This document shows, piece by piece, positions 1 through 12,590 of a stretch of DNA of 64,000 nucleotides. Location: assembly GCA_019321725.1 (NCBI GenBank), contig CM033108.1, positions 15,885,799 through 15,949,798 on the forward strand, in the 5' to 3' direction. The first letter of the stretch is position 1. Each line of letters opens with the position of its first letter. Source of the stretch: Paulownia fortunei. Its lineage: Eukaryota > Streptophyta > Magnoliopsida > Lamiales > Paulowniaceae. A program made the translations under genes and the position numbers. Below the pieces are notes generated by a model. It was not told the origin of the DNA, ran no database searches, and worked only from the letters and a program-made list of their open reading frames with translations.

Positions 1-241
1 CAACTACTATAGTTCAAATAATCTCAATTTTATCTAGAAAATCAAGTGATGATTGGTAAACAAAGAAGAGTGAGATAAAAATATTGCAAAGACAAGAATG
101 GAGTTCTTAAAAAGCAATACAACAAACACCTTATGAGCAATAAATTCTAGAGGAATGACTCACCTAATAATCACCTATGTTCTTCCTTCTACAACGTACC
201 AATTCAAGTCAACAACATATGTAAGTTAAGAATTCCTAAGC
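1..241. repeat. Dispersed noncoding repeat R, copy 1, left part
   Basis: This stretch aligns by eye with 8247-8450, including the phrases around ATTTTATCTA..AATCAAGTGAT and AACAACA.ATGTAAGTTA. The match resumes at 3105 after the solo LTR, so one repeat copy was split by the insertion. No coding potential is seen. The family is unknown; it may be LTR or leader sequence of another retrotransposon. Confidence 0.6.
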
Positions 242-3104
242 TGTGATACCCGAACCTCTCACAACTCACTTGACCAATGTGATTCATGTATTACATGCTA
301 CTTATATGCTAATTTGCATTAACATTTACATGGCATCTTATATAGCATTTTTAATCGTTAGACCTCTAATGCTATCACATGATATAAGTTGTTGAGATCT
401 TATAACCTAATTAAGAAATTCTATATTTAAATAAGAAAAAGAATAGATTGGTCGATATATTGGATATTCATAGGTTATATGTTATAATTTTGGAAGTGTT
501 AAAGGTATTACTAGTAAGTTTATATGATTCGATTTAATTAGATAGATGTGTTTTAAAAGTATACATCCATGGATTAACATAATTGGGATATTGGACATGA
601 TATAATGTGATTTATGTGTCATAATACAAGGTCCATATGTGCATATGATTTTAGAAATACAAACTAGACAATCATTTAAGAATCGGATGTCAATCGATTT
701 GGAGATCGAATGAACGAACATAGGAATTACCTATGGGAATGAATGGTGACTAAGATAGGTTGCAACCAAATAAGAATATGTGAGACACACAAGATTAGGG
801 CTGCAAGATAAGAGAGAAAATCAGATTATACCATTACATGCCACCTCAAGCTTTGCCACCTCACGCTTTCTTATTAAGGTTAAGCTAACATCTCAAGCTA
901 ACACCTCAAACCCTTCACCCTTAAGCCACGACCAGACCTTGATTTCAGCCATTTTCACCTTCCAAACACACACCTTAAGCTATCCAAGTGCTCCAAATTA
1001 ATTCCAATTTGAAATAAAAGCAAGAAAAGCAAAGGAGAAGTGATTACCATCAAGTTTAACCTCAAAATCTGTATAGGTAACACTTATCTACGGTTTTGCC
1101 TTTGGTTTTCAGATTATTCTGAATGGTTTTATTATTTACTAAGATTTAAATATCTCTTATAAAGTGTTAGGAAGGTTTTAGTTAGACTTTGGTGCACAAA
1201 GAAAAGGTTTTTGATGACAAACACTTAATAAGAAATACTTGTGGCAGAAACTGTTACCTTACTATTTTCTTGTATTTTAGGCTTCAAAAGTGTATGGTAT
1301 GTTGAATAAAACCTGTAATTATCATCATATACATGTTTATATATGGGTTAAGAGTATTGGAATAAATTTTCATCAGTTAGAAATTGAAATAGGGCATGAT
1401 ATTGAAGAGATACTCAAAACTATCACCATCGAATTTCAGATTCTGTCCTATGTGAAGTGGACTTATTTTACAGTATTAAATCCATTAGTTTTGGCAAGGA
1501 TATGACCTGGTTGTCTCTTTTTATATGTTATATAAGTGTGGTGAAAATTTGGGAGTGATTGAATATACTTAATGGTGCCAAAACCATTAATGTCATGAAG
1601 TGCGTAAAACTGCCACGGTGGGAAAAATCTGTTTCAGTATGCTGTGAAAGGAGCTAAACTTGGGAAGATATATCCGTGCGTTTTAGCCATTAAATGACAT
1701 GGTTACATTTTTTTTGATGTTATATAAGTGTGATAAAAATTTTGGAGTGAATGAATATGTCTAAGGGTGTCAAAATCATCATGCAAATTAATGTGGCAGC
1801 AAGAAAATGTGAAGTGGTGAATCTGTCCCATTTGGTTCATTAACATGTTCCAGCATAGATGTGGTGCATTTGATCCCTAAAATTTAGGGAAATATTGTAA
1901 GAGTTATAATACATCAATTAAGTGAGGTTAGTATACATTTAAGATGTGGAACAAAGGTACGTAGAAGGTTGTATTCGGTTATAGTTTCTAAGTGGTAAGG
2001 TTGTTTAGTTAAATTGAGATTCAAGATCTTTATACTACATTAGGTATAATGAACTTGTTAATTGAGGATGGTGATTGATATCTTGTATTTTTACAGATTG
2101 TTTCACATCTAGGGTTGGGGAGTAATACTTAAGAAACCTAGAAGTAACACACAACCGATCAAAGGTAAGTAAAGGTTCATGTGCAACTACAATGCATAGA
2201 CATAGTAAATGTGTGATTTATATGTAATACCATTGATCATATGTGCGTAGCAGAGGGCATGCATTACTGTCATTCATGTCCATTGAGCATACATACATGG
2301 GCATTGGCACGTGCATGCATCATATACGGGCATTGTGATAAATCTTGCATTGCACGGCATGATGCCGAGAAAGGAAAATATTTTGCTGACCACTACTACT
2401 GCACCGAAGCATGCATGGATTTGCATGGTTTTATGCATGGATTTGTAGGTTCGCGTGCATGGATTTGCATACATATGAGTATGCATGGATTTGCATGCTT
2501 ATATGATTATTGGCCATTGGATTATGGCGGTGTGCAGAGCTCTTTTCCTGTGCATGGGATAGTAGCGTTGGTCAGGGGCCCAAGAAACTAATGATTTTGA
2601 GAGAAATATTTTGATGCATAAAATTACATTTTGGGCATAGCATGTTGAGATGCATGAATTGATATTGTGAATTATTCTTTGACATGCATAATCATTACTT
2701 GTTGAGCATTAGCTCATATAGTTTATGCATTGTAGGTGAGTCTGGTGATACTTGATACCATGGACTTACTGGGCAAGATGTTGGGGTTCCTACAGGTTCT
2801 GAGGATCAGTGTACATGGATGACAACCTGTTGGGTTGATTGTTAACTTATTTGATTTTGTAGTCTATTGTATTAGGTTTTGGAATTTGTACAATGTGTTA
2901 CTTTTATAACTTTTCTGTACACGGATATATAAATATTATTATTGTTATGGGTCCTCTGCAGGTATATATATTGGTCTGTGAGTGGGAAAATGTTTATTAT
3001 TTATTAATATGTTGCAGGAAAACAATAATAATAATGCATGCATACAGGCTCTATCATGTTAAATTATACTATATATATAGTTCTGTAGTAATGAGGATGT
3101 TACA
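242..3104 (+). mobile_element. Solo LTR, family A (Tekay-like Ty3/gypsy)
   Basis: It begins TGTGATACCCGAACC and ends GATGTTACA, the same termini as the two LTRs of the complete family A element at 22294-32799, here in plus orientation. Length is 2863 bp, close to the 2915 and 2865 bp of those LTRs. A 5-bp direct repeat TAAGC flanks it (237-241 and 3105-3109). No PBS, gag or pol adjoins either end, so this is a solo LTR, presumably left by LTR-LTR recombination. Short open frames inside it, including a cysteine-rich one near 2241-2591, have no support as genes. Sequence is seen; the recombination origin is inference from known LTR biology. Confidence 0.93.
2400..2505 (+). repeat. Short tandem array inside family A LTR (GCATGGATTTGCA units)
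   Basis: Four spaced copies of a GCATGGATTTGCA-like core occur in about 100 bp. The same array occurs at 9960-10055 and, reverse complemented, at 22935-23052 and 30570-30665. The units carry CATGCA (RY-type) and ATTTGCAT octamer-like words. Position inside the LTR makes a promoter or enhancer role possible, but that is inference. Confidence 0.7.
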
Positions 3105-5128
3105 TAAGCTCATCAATTCCCTCTCTCGAGTGCCAAATTGACTATGAGTTCTAACATGAATTTCAATATCTCTATAAGAATTTAAGAATAAAACTCTACA
3201 AAAGTTCAATGAATTCTTCTTCAAAACTTCAAAGGTTTCATAAGCTTCTCAACTCTATGATTCCTAGGTTGTGTTATCCTTATGATCATGTATAATCTTC
3301 CCTCTCTTGAGTATCGAATCTCATATATGAAACAATCTCAATTAATGGCCAAATAATCAAGATGCAATACTAAACAAGATAACACAAACAAGATGAATAA
3401 CTTAACTAATATTGTTTGGAACTCAAAACTAGGATCAACTAAGGTTACATCATTCTCTAGAAAAAAAAAGTTTAGTTCATCATTAATGAATACAACTTAA
3501 AAGAATACAAAAGAAAGAGCATAGAAATTGTTCACCAATTTGTGGAGTGAAAGGAATGGTTGAAGCTCTCATTGTCTCCAAGAATGACTTGTCTCTAAGA
3601 ATGGCTTTTTCTCCCAAGAATAGCTCATCCTCTATCCAAAAAATTGAATGGATTTTTTTTCTCTAAGAACCAATCCCTCAATGCCCTATGGTTGATTCCA
3701 ATCATCTTCTTTTAACCCATCTCAATGATTCCTTCTCCAAAAAAATCCTAAAATCTCTCATCTTTTAATGGTTTTTCCTTCCTTTTCTCTCTACTAAATT
3801 AGTGTATCCCGCTAGCACATCACAGGGATAATGATGTATAGGTGTATCTAATGTGTATATCTCATAAAAATGCCAAAATTCATGATCCATTGCCATTTGT
3901 TATAAAAAAAACACATCAGCATCTTTTTTTTGTTATAAGGACAATGCCTACGCGCAGAACAATGGTACCTAGGCACTATTTATTCTATCTTGGTAGCCTC
4001 AGATGGCACCTAGGTGCTCTGTTTTGGTGTATTCTATCATGGCAACCTTAGATGGCCCTAGGCGCTCTGTGTTGACACTGTTCACTTCAGTACTTTGACA
4101 CTATTCATTCCCTTGAAACTAGTTTTTGACCTCTTTTTCTGATGAATTAGCTGTTTATGTCTTCAATGAATTGTATATATATGTCTTGACTTTCCATAGG
4201 CACTTGAATCAACTAAATATGACATCTATGGAGAAATGCTTAAACTACCAAGATGTGTCATACCTAAAAATTTCAGCCCAATGCTGACTCTTGAACTTGA
4301 TTTTTCTCATTTAGATTGATGAAATTGGATTTTTTGATAAACATAGAAGTGATAGATCTATCAATTGATTTCCAATGGTTTAAGAATCAAGTCAAAATTA
4401 TATTTGAGCAAAGAGTTATGATTGAAATACAAAAACTGTCATCAGTCGCACCATAATTCAGATTCTTCAACATTTTAACCAAGTTTTTGGTTTCTTTTCA
4501 TTTTTATCTCTTTTTGTCATTACCTATAAGATTCCAAACTAAATGTATAAAAAGTAACAAAAACACTTAAAAACAAGCCAAATATTAATCAAAAGGCATA
4601 TGAATTGTTGGTATAAAACTAACTTATCAGCATCATGGCACATAATTTTTTTAGGCTATTGTTATTTTTGTGATACCATTTTGACGTATATTTTGGTCGC
4701 TAAATATTGCTAGAGGACCAAGCATATTTTTACCAAACATTTCTTCACCCATAAGAATATTGCGCATAATTAAATTATTCTCAGACAAATATTTATGAGA
4801 GGTGTGATCACTTATCCCTTTTACTGAGCCTTTATATAGGGATTTGCTCTAAAGGCATGCGAGTAGTATACGATAATATAGATTTGATTCTAGTGGCTTG
4901 TGAGAACATTTAATGAAATCAAGAAACACATACAGAATAAGTACATGCATGAGTTCATTAATCGAGGCCCCTAAGTCCCCTATGATGACCAACATTAGCA
5001 TACTGCTCATCGATTTTTCTCGAGGTTTTAGTTGTAGTGAAAGAAGATTTGTTCTTTAAGGGGAAAGATCTCTCAATAGTTCGGAAGTTACACTTTCTTT
5101 CATTATTGGTCCAAGCCTCATATTAATT
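3105..5128. repeat. Repeat R copy 1, right part, then unassigned AT-rich sequence
   Basis: From 3105 the sequence continues repeat R (CTCATCAATTCCCT then TCTCGAGTG), matching 8451-8513. Past about 3180 no match within the window was found. The stretch 3950-4080 has GC-richer phrases such as CACCTAGG and TAGGCGCTCTG that recur loosely near 63600-63650, suggesting a shared element. From 4640 to 5128 I recognise nothing. No coding exon is supported. Confidence 0.45.
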
Positions 5129-6261
5129 TGTAATACCTAATTCTCTTCTGCATAGCCAATAATAAACATATTGCATGAATATGCATCTAATCAATTTGTA
5201 TTATCGAATTATGGCATACAAATAGCGTGATTACACGAATATGAATAATTGTTATTATATGCCCTATTTATGCTTTAACATGTATTAGTACATGAAATAT
5301 GAGATCAAACTTTTGTTTCTTCATTTAACATATTCCTTAAGCGTCTTTTTGCAGTAAAAAGTTTGATATCTCAATTAAGTAAGAGATTTATTGAATGGCC
5401 ATGAAATGAATTATTCATATTACTCCATACTTGTTACATTCTAAAGTGATTATTTGATTAAATATTTACTTTAAATATGTTACATTTGGCTAAGAACATG
5501 CAAAATGGTGCAATTTAATTGGTTGGTTAACTAGGTTGTATGAAATCATTCTAAACTACATTGCACTTGATTATAACACCAAAGTATCAATTTTTGTCAT
5601 CTCCTTAGCCCATAAATGTAGCTTTTGGCATGAGAAGACAGCAAGCATAATGCAATCAATCATCACCCTCCACTTACCTCTCTTTGAAATGTCAAACAAG
5701 TCATTTTTAGCCATGTTTTCTTGTGGAAGCTCCTAAAAAATGACCAGCCTTCTTCTCCAAAGTTTCTTCCAAATTTCTACACTCTCTTACTCACAAAAAT
5801 TAAATTCAATCCATAGAAATCCATAGAACACAAACAAGAACAAGTTTTCACTCTTTCAAGCTTAAAAACCGTTGATTTTGGAGTTTAATTCCAATCTAAT
5901 CAAAGTATATTCTTTTTCAATGTTTCTTATGATAAATTTATGGTATCTTGGATGGTTACATATTTTAGTATCTTTTTGTATGATTGAAAACTTAATTGTG
6001 TTAGACTTGAAGTCAAAACCAAGTTAGTTTAGCTAGTTTCTAACAAAATTGATAGTCTTGTGAAATATGCTTAATTTACTTATTTCTATTAATCTTGTAA
6101 TTCTTATATTGTGTTTGGAAGTTCCTATGAATGATTGAAAACAATAGCAATTATTTGGCTTAATTGAAAGTTACAATCAATTTAACTTAGAACTGAGTTT
6201 TTATCTTGTTAATTTGAATTGTGTGCATGTTTTAGGAGCTGACCTAATAAATTATGTTTGA
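5129..6261 (+). mobile_element. Family B LTR, first half (interrupted 5' LTR)
   Basis: It starts TGTAATACCTAATTCTC and is collinear with the solo LTR at 33333-35551 and with the reverse complement of 19292-21573. Homology stops at about 6261 and resumes at about 10771 with the next part of the same LTR. The two halves therefore look like one LTR split by a 4.5 kb insertion. The second half leads into a gypsy gag remnant, so this was a 5' LTR. Confidence 0.8.
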
Positions 6262-6575
6262 CAGGAAATGATCCATTTTCTCATTATTGTCTCGAGTGAT
6301 GTATGGCACATACTACAACCCTCTTTAAATTTTTGCACATAATCACATACAGATATCCCTCCTTGTTTTAACTCCAGGAATTCTTTTACTTTGAGAGATC
6401 TAGCATCCTTGGTGAAATACTTAAGTCAACTCTTCCATATTCATTGCAAGTTTAGCTCTTTCCCACCAAGTTCTAGCATCATTCAACAAGAAAATTGCAT
6501 AGAGTACATTCTTAGCATCATCAATTTGCATATAGTCAAAGATAGTATCCAAGATTTTATCCATTCCTCTATATG
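6262..6575 (-). pseudogene. Ty3/gypsy gag fragment
   Basis: The minus strand encodes a recognisable retrotransposon gag core: an [14 protein letters not shown] segment, then [11 protein letters not shown] (the TWW motif typical of the family), then a [12 protein letters not shown] stretch and a [13 protein letters not shown] stretch. At least one stop and frame changes break it. Neither the gag start nor the downstream zinc knuckle is present. It abuts the split point of the family B LTR on the left and a family C LTR end on the right. The gag assignment is from motif knowledge; which family it came from is unclear. Confidence 0.7.
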
Positions 6576-7138
6576 ATATTTACCTATTCTACTAGATAGG
6601 TGATAGATCGTTATTGGTTCTTATTAACCTCCTTAAACAAAGATGAATCACCCAAAATATCCCACTTATGATTGTCCCACAATCAAAGGATAAATCAAAG
6701 TGCACCATATCATATATAAGGTTACAATGGTGCTTTAAATTAATAAACTAATCCATGCACTATCGTAATGATTGAAAACTTCCCATTCGACAATCAATAT
6801 TTCCTTAGAAATTTTCAATGGGTTGTTTAGTGTACTTATTTTCTAATAAGTACCTGCATACATGCACAACAAATACTTACATGCATGCACTATAGCTAGT
6901 TGATGTCCTTTCTTAAAAAGCCCTCGACTTGAAATATTTTTTAAGATCACGACTATATAGACATAATTTATAATTGTTATCCTATACACGACCATGACCC
7001 TTAGCCATATATGATCTAAGGTTCTAATAAAATGAATTTAAGATGATGGTTGCCAATAATTAATATTATAAAAAAAATTATTCCTAAAAGAGTATAAAGA
7101 CGACCAATTCAATTGGCTCATTAGGTACTATTCTAACA
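6576..7138 (-). mobile_element. Family C (copia) LTR 5' fragment
   Basis: The right end, read on the minus strand, starts TGTTAGAATAGTACCTAATG, matching the starts of family C LTRs at 40838, 57742 and 63074. The phrase around TGATTGTCCCACAATCAAAGG and the CTACTAGATAGGTGATAG segment match 40210-40330 and 62490-62580. Only the LTR start portion is present. Confidence 0.75.
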
Positions 7139-8144
7139 CATGGCTCAAGCCCACTAGTGGGACCCAAAATTGGAACGGTTTATAAGTAGGTACAATGGAT
7201 TTCTTTAGCAACTTGGGTTAATCATTTTCATAAAAGTGAAGATGAGTGCGAAGTAGTTGCTACTAAAGCCCATTATACTGGATTTGCTCTTTTGAAATTA
7301 GGGAGTACTATCTGTGCAAGAGCTCTGACCGGATGTTTATTCAGGATGGTCCTAGAGAGTGGAAGGAATGCAATAAGAACATCACAAGTTAAATATAATG
7401 TGATTATAATATCCCATATTAGTTGTTGAGAAAGCTTGAAATAGTTAATAAGTGAGCATATTGAACTGATCTAACAATTTGGGTTAACCATTTTTACAAA
7501 GCCATGATGAATACAAAAAATTTGCTAGTGAAATCTATTGTGCCAAAGTGTTGGTTGCGGGCTGCCACTCCTTAGGCTTAGGAGTCACATACAATAAATC
7601 TTATGGCATGATAGCTATGCAGTAATAGAGTACGCATTCCCAAGGTTCTTTTTATTTACATGATTTGTATAATTTAGTGGTAGGAATATCCATTCTCATA
7701 GGAACCTCCATTTTCAAAGGTATAGATTAGTCATTCCATTCTTCTAGCATGGGTTTAAGTCAGGAGTAAACTCATATTTATTTTTGATAAAATTATCCTT
7801 CTAAATATAGTAAAAATATTGGATAAAATTCAAGACTCGACCCATCAAGATTTCTTAAACCTAAACATGAACTCGCTTTGAGCTCAAATCTATTAGATTA
7901 TACTGTTAGACCTGTTTTATTCTTTTAAAAATACTACAAAAATATTTTTTAGAAATAATGTCACCATAAATTTCTAAACATGAGAAAATAATATTATTAA
8001 AAAAAATTATTTATATTTTAATTATTAGAAAATTAAAAATTTCAAACATATTTATTACTTTTACATATACTAGCATAACTATTTATTAATTTTATAATAT
8101 TATTATAAGAGTATTAGATTTATATTTTAATATATATATAACTG
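7139..8144. other. Unassigned region with possible TRIM-like or MITE-like remnants
   Basis: No coding potential was found. Two diverged copies of an AACTTGGGTTAATCATTTT-like segment occur at about 7209 and 7472, each followed by similar sequence. ATCCCATATTAGTTGTTGAG at about 7410 resembles the termini of plant terminal-repeat miniatures, but no clean LTR pair can be drawn by hand. The end, 7900-8140, is strongly AT-rich. Confidence 0.3.
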
Positions 8145-8714
8145 TTCGTGATCTATTTTACAAGCCGCAAGTGCACGGTATCAAGTTTTAATACAACAGT
8201 GAGTTGAGTTGAGTATCCACAAGAATTGTTATAAAAAAATGCAATAAGTATTGTAGCTCAAATAGTCCTAATTTTATCTAAAAAAATCAAGTGATAATTG
8301 CTAAACAAAGTAGAATAAGATAAAAATTGCAAAGATAAATTAGAGTTCTTTGAAGTAATACAACAAACACCACCTATTATCACCTATATTCTTCCTTCCA
8401 AAACAAACTAATTCAAGTCAACAACACATGTAAGTTATAAATTCCTAAACTCATCAATTCCCTATCTCGAGTGTCGAATTGATTATGAGTTCTAATATGA
8501 ATTTCTATATCTCGGATGCAATTTTCTCATCACTATCATGTCACTTGCAAATTGTATAAAAATTTCTTAGATAAATTAGAGCTACAAAGAGACTCCCAAT
8601 ATGTGTAAGTTTTGAACAAGACTATAACTGAAGTTTGATAGAAAAAACAATTAAAACAAGATTAAAATTTTATAAAAAAACATTTAGAACACTCAACATA
8701 TCTTCTTTTGTAGA
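8145..8714. repeat. Dispersed repeat R, copy 2
   Basis: It contains CAAGCCGCAAGTGCACGG, a phrase seen in many plant retroelement noncoding regions, then aligns with 1-241 and 3105-3175 without interruption. It therefore supplies the unoccupied paralogous site for the solo LTR at 242-3104: here one TAAAC at 8446-8450 replaces TAAGC..LTR..TAAGC. Confidence 0.65.
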
Positions 8715-10770
8715 TCCTAGTGTAAGAAAGTTTTTAGTTAGACTTTGGTGCACAAAGAAAGGGTTTTTGATGAAAAACACTTAATAGGAAATACTTGTGG
8801 CAGAAATTGTCACCTTACTGTTTCTTGTGTTTTAAGCTTCAAAAGTATGTGGTGTGTTGAATAAAACCTATATGTATCATTATATACATGTTCATATATG
8901 AGTTGAGAGTATTGGAATAAATTTTCATTGGTTATAAATTGAAATAGGGCATGATATTGAAGAGATGCTCAAAACTACCACTATCGAATTTCAGATTCTA
9001 TCATATGTGAAAGAGACTGGTTTTACAGCATTAAATCCATTAGTTTTGGCAAGGCTATGACCTTTTTGTCTCTTTTTATATGTTATCTAAGTGTGGTAAA
9101 AATTTTGGAGTGATTGAATATACTTAAGGGTGCCCAAACGATTAATGTCATTAAGTGCGTAAAACTATCACGGTAGGAAAAATCTATTTCAGTATGCTGT
9201 GAAGGGATCTGAATTTGAAAAGCTATATCCATGAGTTTTAGCCATTATATGACATGATTACATTATTTTTGATTTTATCTAAGTGTGATAAAAATTGGGG
9301 ACTGAATGAATATGTCTAAGGGTGTCAAAATCATTATGTAAATTAATGTGGCAACAAGAAAATATGAAGTTGTGAATCTATCCCATTTGATTCGTTAACA
9401 TATTCCAGTATAAATGTGGTGCATTTGATCCTGAACATTTAGGGAAATGCTATAAGATTTATAATACATCAATTAAGTTAGGTTAGTATACATTTAAGAT
9501 ATGGAATAAATATACATAGAAGGTTGTATTCGGTTATAGTTTCTAAGAGGTAAGGTTGTTTAGTTCAATTGAGATTCAAGATCTTTATACTATATTAGAT
9601 ATAATGAACTTGTTAATTGAGGATGGTGATTGATATCTTCTATTTTTACAGATTATTTCACATTTAGGGTTGTGAAGTAATACTTAAGAAATCTAGAAGT
9701 AACATACAATCGATCAAAGGTAAGTCAAGATTCATTTATAACTACAATGCATAGACATAGTAATGTGTGATTTATATATAATACCATAGATCATATGTGC
9801 ATAGCAGAGGGCACGCATTACTATCATTCATGTCCATTGAGCATACATATATGGGCATTGGCACGTGCATGATCATATACGAGCATTGTGATAAATCTTG
9901 TATTGCCCGACATGATTTTGAGAAAGGAAAATATTTTGCTGACCACTACTAGTATACCGAAGCATGCATGGATTTGCATGGTTGTATGCATGAATTTGCA
10001 GGTTCGTGTGCATGAATTTGCATGCGTATGAGTATGCATGGATTTGCATGCTTATATCATTATTGGCCATTGGATGATAGCGGTGTACAGAGCTCTTTTT
10101 CGGTGCATAGGAAGGTAGCATTAGTTAGAGGCCCAATAAAGAAATAATTTTGAGAGAAATATTTTGATGCATGGAATTGCATTGTAAGCATAGCATTTTG
10201 AGATGCATGACTTGATATTGTGGATTATTTTTTGATATGCATAATCATTACTTGCTAAGCATTAGCTCATATAGTTTATATATTGTAGGTGAGTCTGATG
10301 ATACTTGATACCGTGGACTTACTGGGCAAGCCATTAGGGTTCCTGCAGGTTCTGAGGATTAGTGTACATGGATGACGACCTATTGGGTTGTGTTGTGAGC
10401 ATATTCTAATTTTTACAATCATTATTATTGTGTAAATTGTTGTCTAAATATAAAGGGTTGCAAGATGCAAAATGTCCTTACTTCTTCCGAAAGTATAGGC
10501 TATTATTTTGATTTTTGAGTCTATCGTATTATAACTTTGGGATGTCGTATCCTATATAACTTTTAAAATTTTATAGTAAATAAGTTTGAGAATAGCGTGA
10601 CTGTGATGGATGTTGTATTTTTTTTATATAAATGGTGATTTTTCGATAAAATGGTTATATGTAAGAAAATACTTTTACTATTTTTCAAAGTACTACAGTT
10701 GACAAAATAATTATATATATATACACATGTACACACATGTGCTACCTTATCAAAATTATTGTTGTATCAA
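8715..10770 (+). mobile_element. Truncated family A LTR
   Basis: From TTTTAGTTAGACTTTGG onward this is collinear with 1165-2850 of the solo LTR, in the same orientation. The first 0.9 kb of the LTR is missing, and the terminal TGTTACA cannot be found. From about 10400 it diverges but keeps traces (a GTAAATAAG..GATGTTGTA..TATATAAAT series) matching the 3' part of family A LTRs. The GCATGGATTTGCA array is at 9960-10055. No TSD can be assigned. Confidence 0.75.
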
Positions 10771-11895
10771 TATCTATATATTTAATGGCTTTCCTAATGT
10801 TTAACGTCTTGAATTAGTAGTAAAATATGGAGTATGCATTATTTTTAAGGTTATGTAATTGATATGGAATTGTTTACAAAAGATTGAAAAGTGTATATGA
10901 TTTTAACTAGAATAGACTATATGATTTATAAAAAAGGTATCAAATGGTACATGATTTGATTATGTTAGGCCTTTAACACATCCTACCTTTCAAAGAGATT
11001 GACCTTTTCACTTAGCACAAAGTGGACTTGAGGTAAGTTGAAACTTTCATTTGTTATATCATAAGAATCATATAATGTTGTTTATGTTTTAATGTGATTG
11101 TCATTATTTATCAATTGATGTAATATTTGATGCATTTATGGTTTATGAAGCATGATACTATTAAGAATATAATGAGGTTTTTTAGAAAGAAAATATGGTA
11201 CTTGATTGATAGTTGGGTAAACAAGGGACGCGGGAGGGACCGGCAGACCCAACAAATGGTGGTAAATACTTAAGGTTGAAAAACTGGTATAGAAAAGACA
11301 TAATGAATGAGATAGAATATGGTTAATATTTGAGGTTGAAAGACCAAGTATGGAAACCCTGTATTATTTCTCTTATTGGCCAATCATTATGAGCAGGTTT
11401 CGAAAACCACATTCTATCGCTATGAGTTAGGTACCCCACTTCAAAGTCCCTAAAGAATAATTTATGAATGAAAGTTATTAAATAGAATAATGAATTTAAT
11501 GATTTAATGCTATTTGTTATTGCATCAGTTTCACCTTACTAAGCTTTTAGCTCATTAGATTCATTTATTGCAGGTGGAAATGTATTGGTTTAGAGGTTGA
11601 CTGAGTCTCAAGAGCGGCCAGATAGAGATTTATTCATATGCCATGCTTCAAGCTATTTTATTTTTAAATAGGCCGCTCTATTATGATTTTGTAAACAGAT
11701 GTACTCAGTTTTGAATTATGTGTATGGTGTGTTTAAAACAAAATGAAATAACAAATGAATTCAAGTTCTTTCTCTTATAGCCAAAAATGAGATTTTTATT
11801 AATACCATAACTCTAGTATTGATGAAAAGTTAACATTATTGACTTAACTATATTAGTTTGTTTAGGTTCTATAGTTAGGTTAATGGGAGTTAGCA
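10771..11895 (+). mobile_element. Family B LTR, second half
   Basis: From TTTAATGGCTTTCCTAATG the sequence continues the family B LTR interrupted at 6261. It matches 34470-35551 and the reverse complement of 19292-20410. It ends AGTTAGCA where other copies end GTGTTACA or CATTACG, so the terminus has decayed. A gypsy leader and gag remnant follow. Confidence 0.78.
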
Positions 11896-12590
11896 GAGGT
11901 TTAGTCGTTCCTATAGACAAAAGAAGGCATATGAACACATCCTGGTTGGGAAACTTGATCAACTACTTATTTATTTGCCTTTATGTTTATTTGATTATAT
12001 TTCATTTCATGTTATTGTCGTGATTATGCATTTATTATTGGCTAATAAATAGAATGAGATTGAGCAATGCATATCAGGTCATGGCACCAAAAATGAAGAT
12101 AATAGATGATCATGAGGGTAATCATAATATGGTGAACAATTTGACTGATCTCATTCAACAACAGAATAGAATGCATGGTGAACAGATACAATAATTTCTA
12201 GATATGCAACAAAGAAGCCAAGAATAGAATCAACGACTTCCTCCACCATAAGGTCGACAGGATACTTCACATGCTATGTATGAGAAATTTAGAAAGATAG
12301 AACCTGTTGATTTTAATGGTGGGTCTGATCCCATTGTCACTATACTTGATTCTTAAATTCATGGCCATGATTGGATTGAGTAATTAGAAAATGAATTTCC
12401 TAGTTAGCATTAATGAATCAAGCTATTAGGAATGGTTTTATAGAATTAAGCTATTAGAGTTTTGAGTAATAACCCATACACTAAGCGCTATTGAGATTAG
12501 TAGTTGATGGTAGAACCAAATGTGCACAGTATTCATATTTGGAGGAGTTCGCCACCTTCACATATATCTCAGTCTTCACGGCATGCTGCT
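11896..12590 (+). pseudogene. Ty3/gypsy leader and 5' gag fragment (family B)
   Basis: After the LTR end there is a short leader with a much-decayed primer site (GCAGAGGTTTAG). A gag frame begins at an ATG near 12081 (first residues [14 protein letters not shown]). It runs through a glutamine-rich [12 protein letters not shown] segment and then reaches a gag-domain phrase similar to [16 protein letters not shown] followed by WIE.LENEF. Several stop codons interrupt it. The order Q-rich N terminus, then F-x-G-x-x-DP and W-hydrophobic-LE, is typical of Ty3/gypsy gag. The piece ends where the family C LTR starts, so the gag 3' end and all of pol are gone. It ties LTR family B to the gypsy superfamily. 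Confidence 0.65.

Noticed and set aside
2241..2591. Cysteine- and histidine-rich open frame of 116 codons
   Set aside because: It lies entirely within the solo family A LTR and its pattern comes from the GCATGGATTTGCA array. The equivalent positions in other LTR copies are not open.
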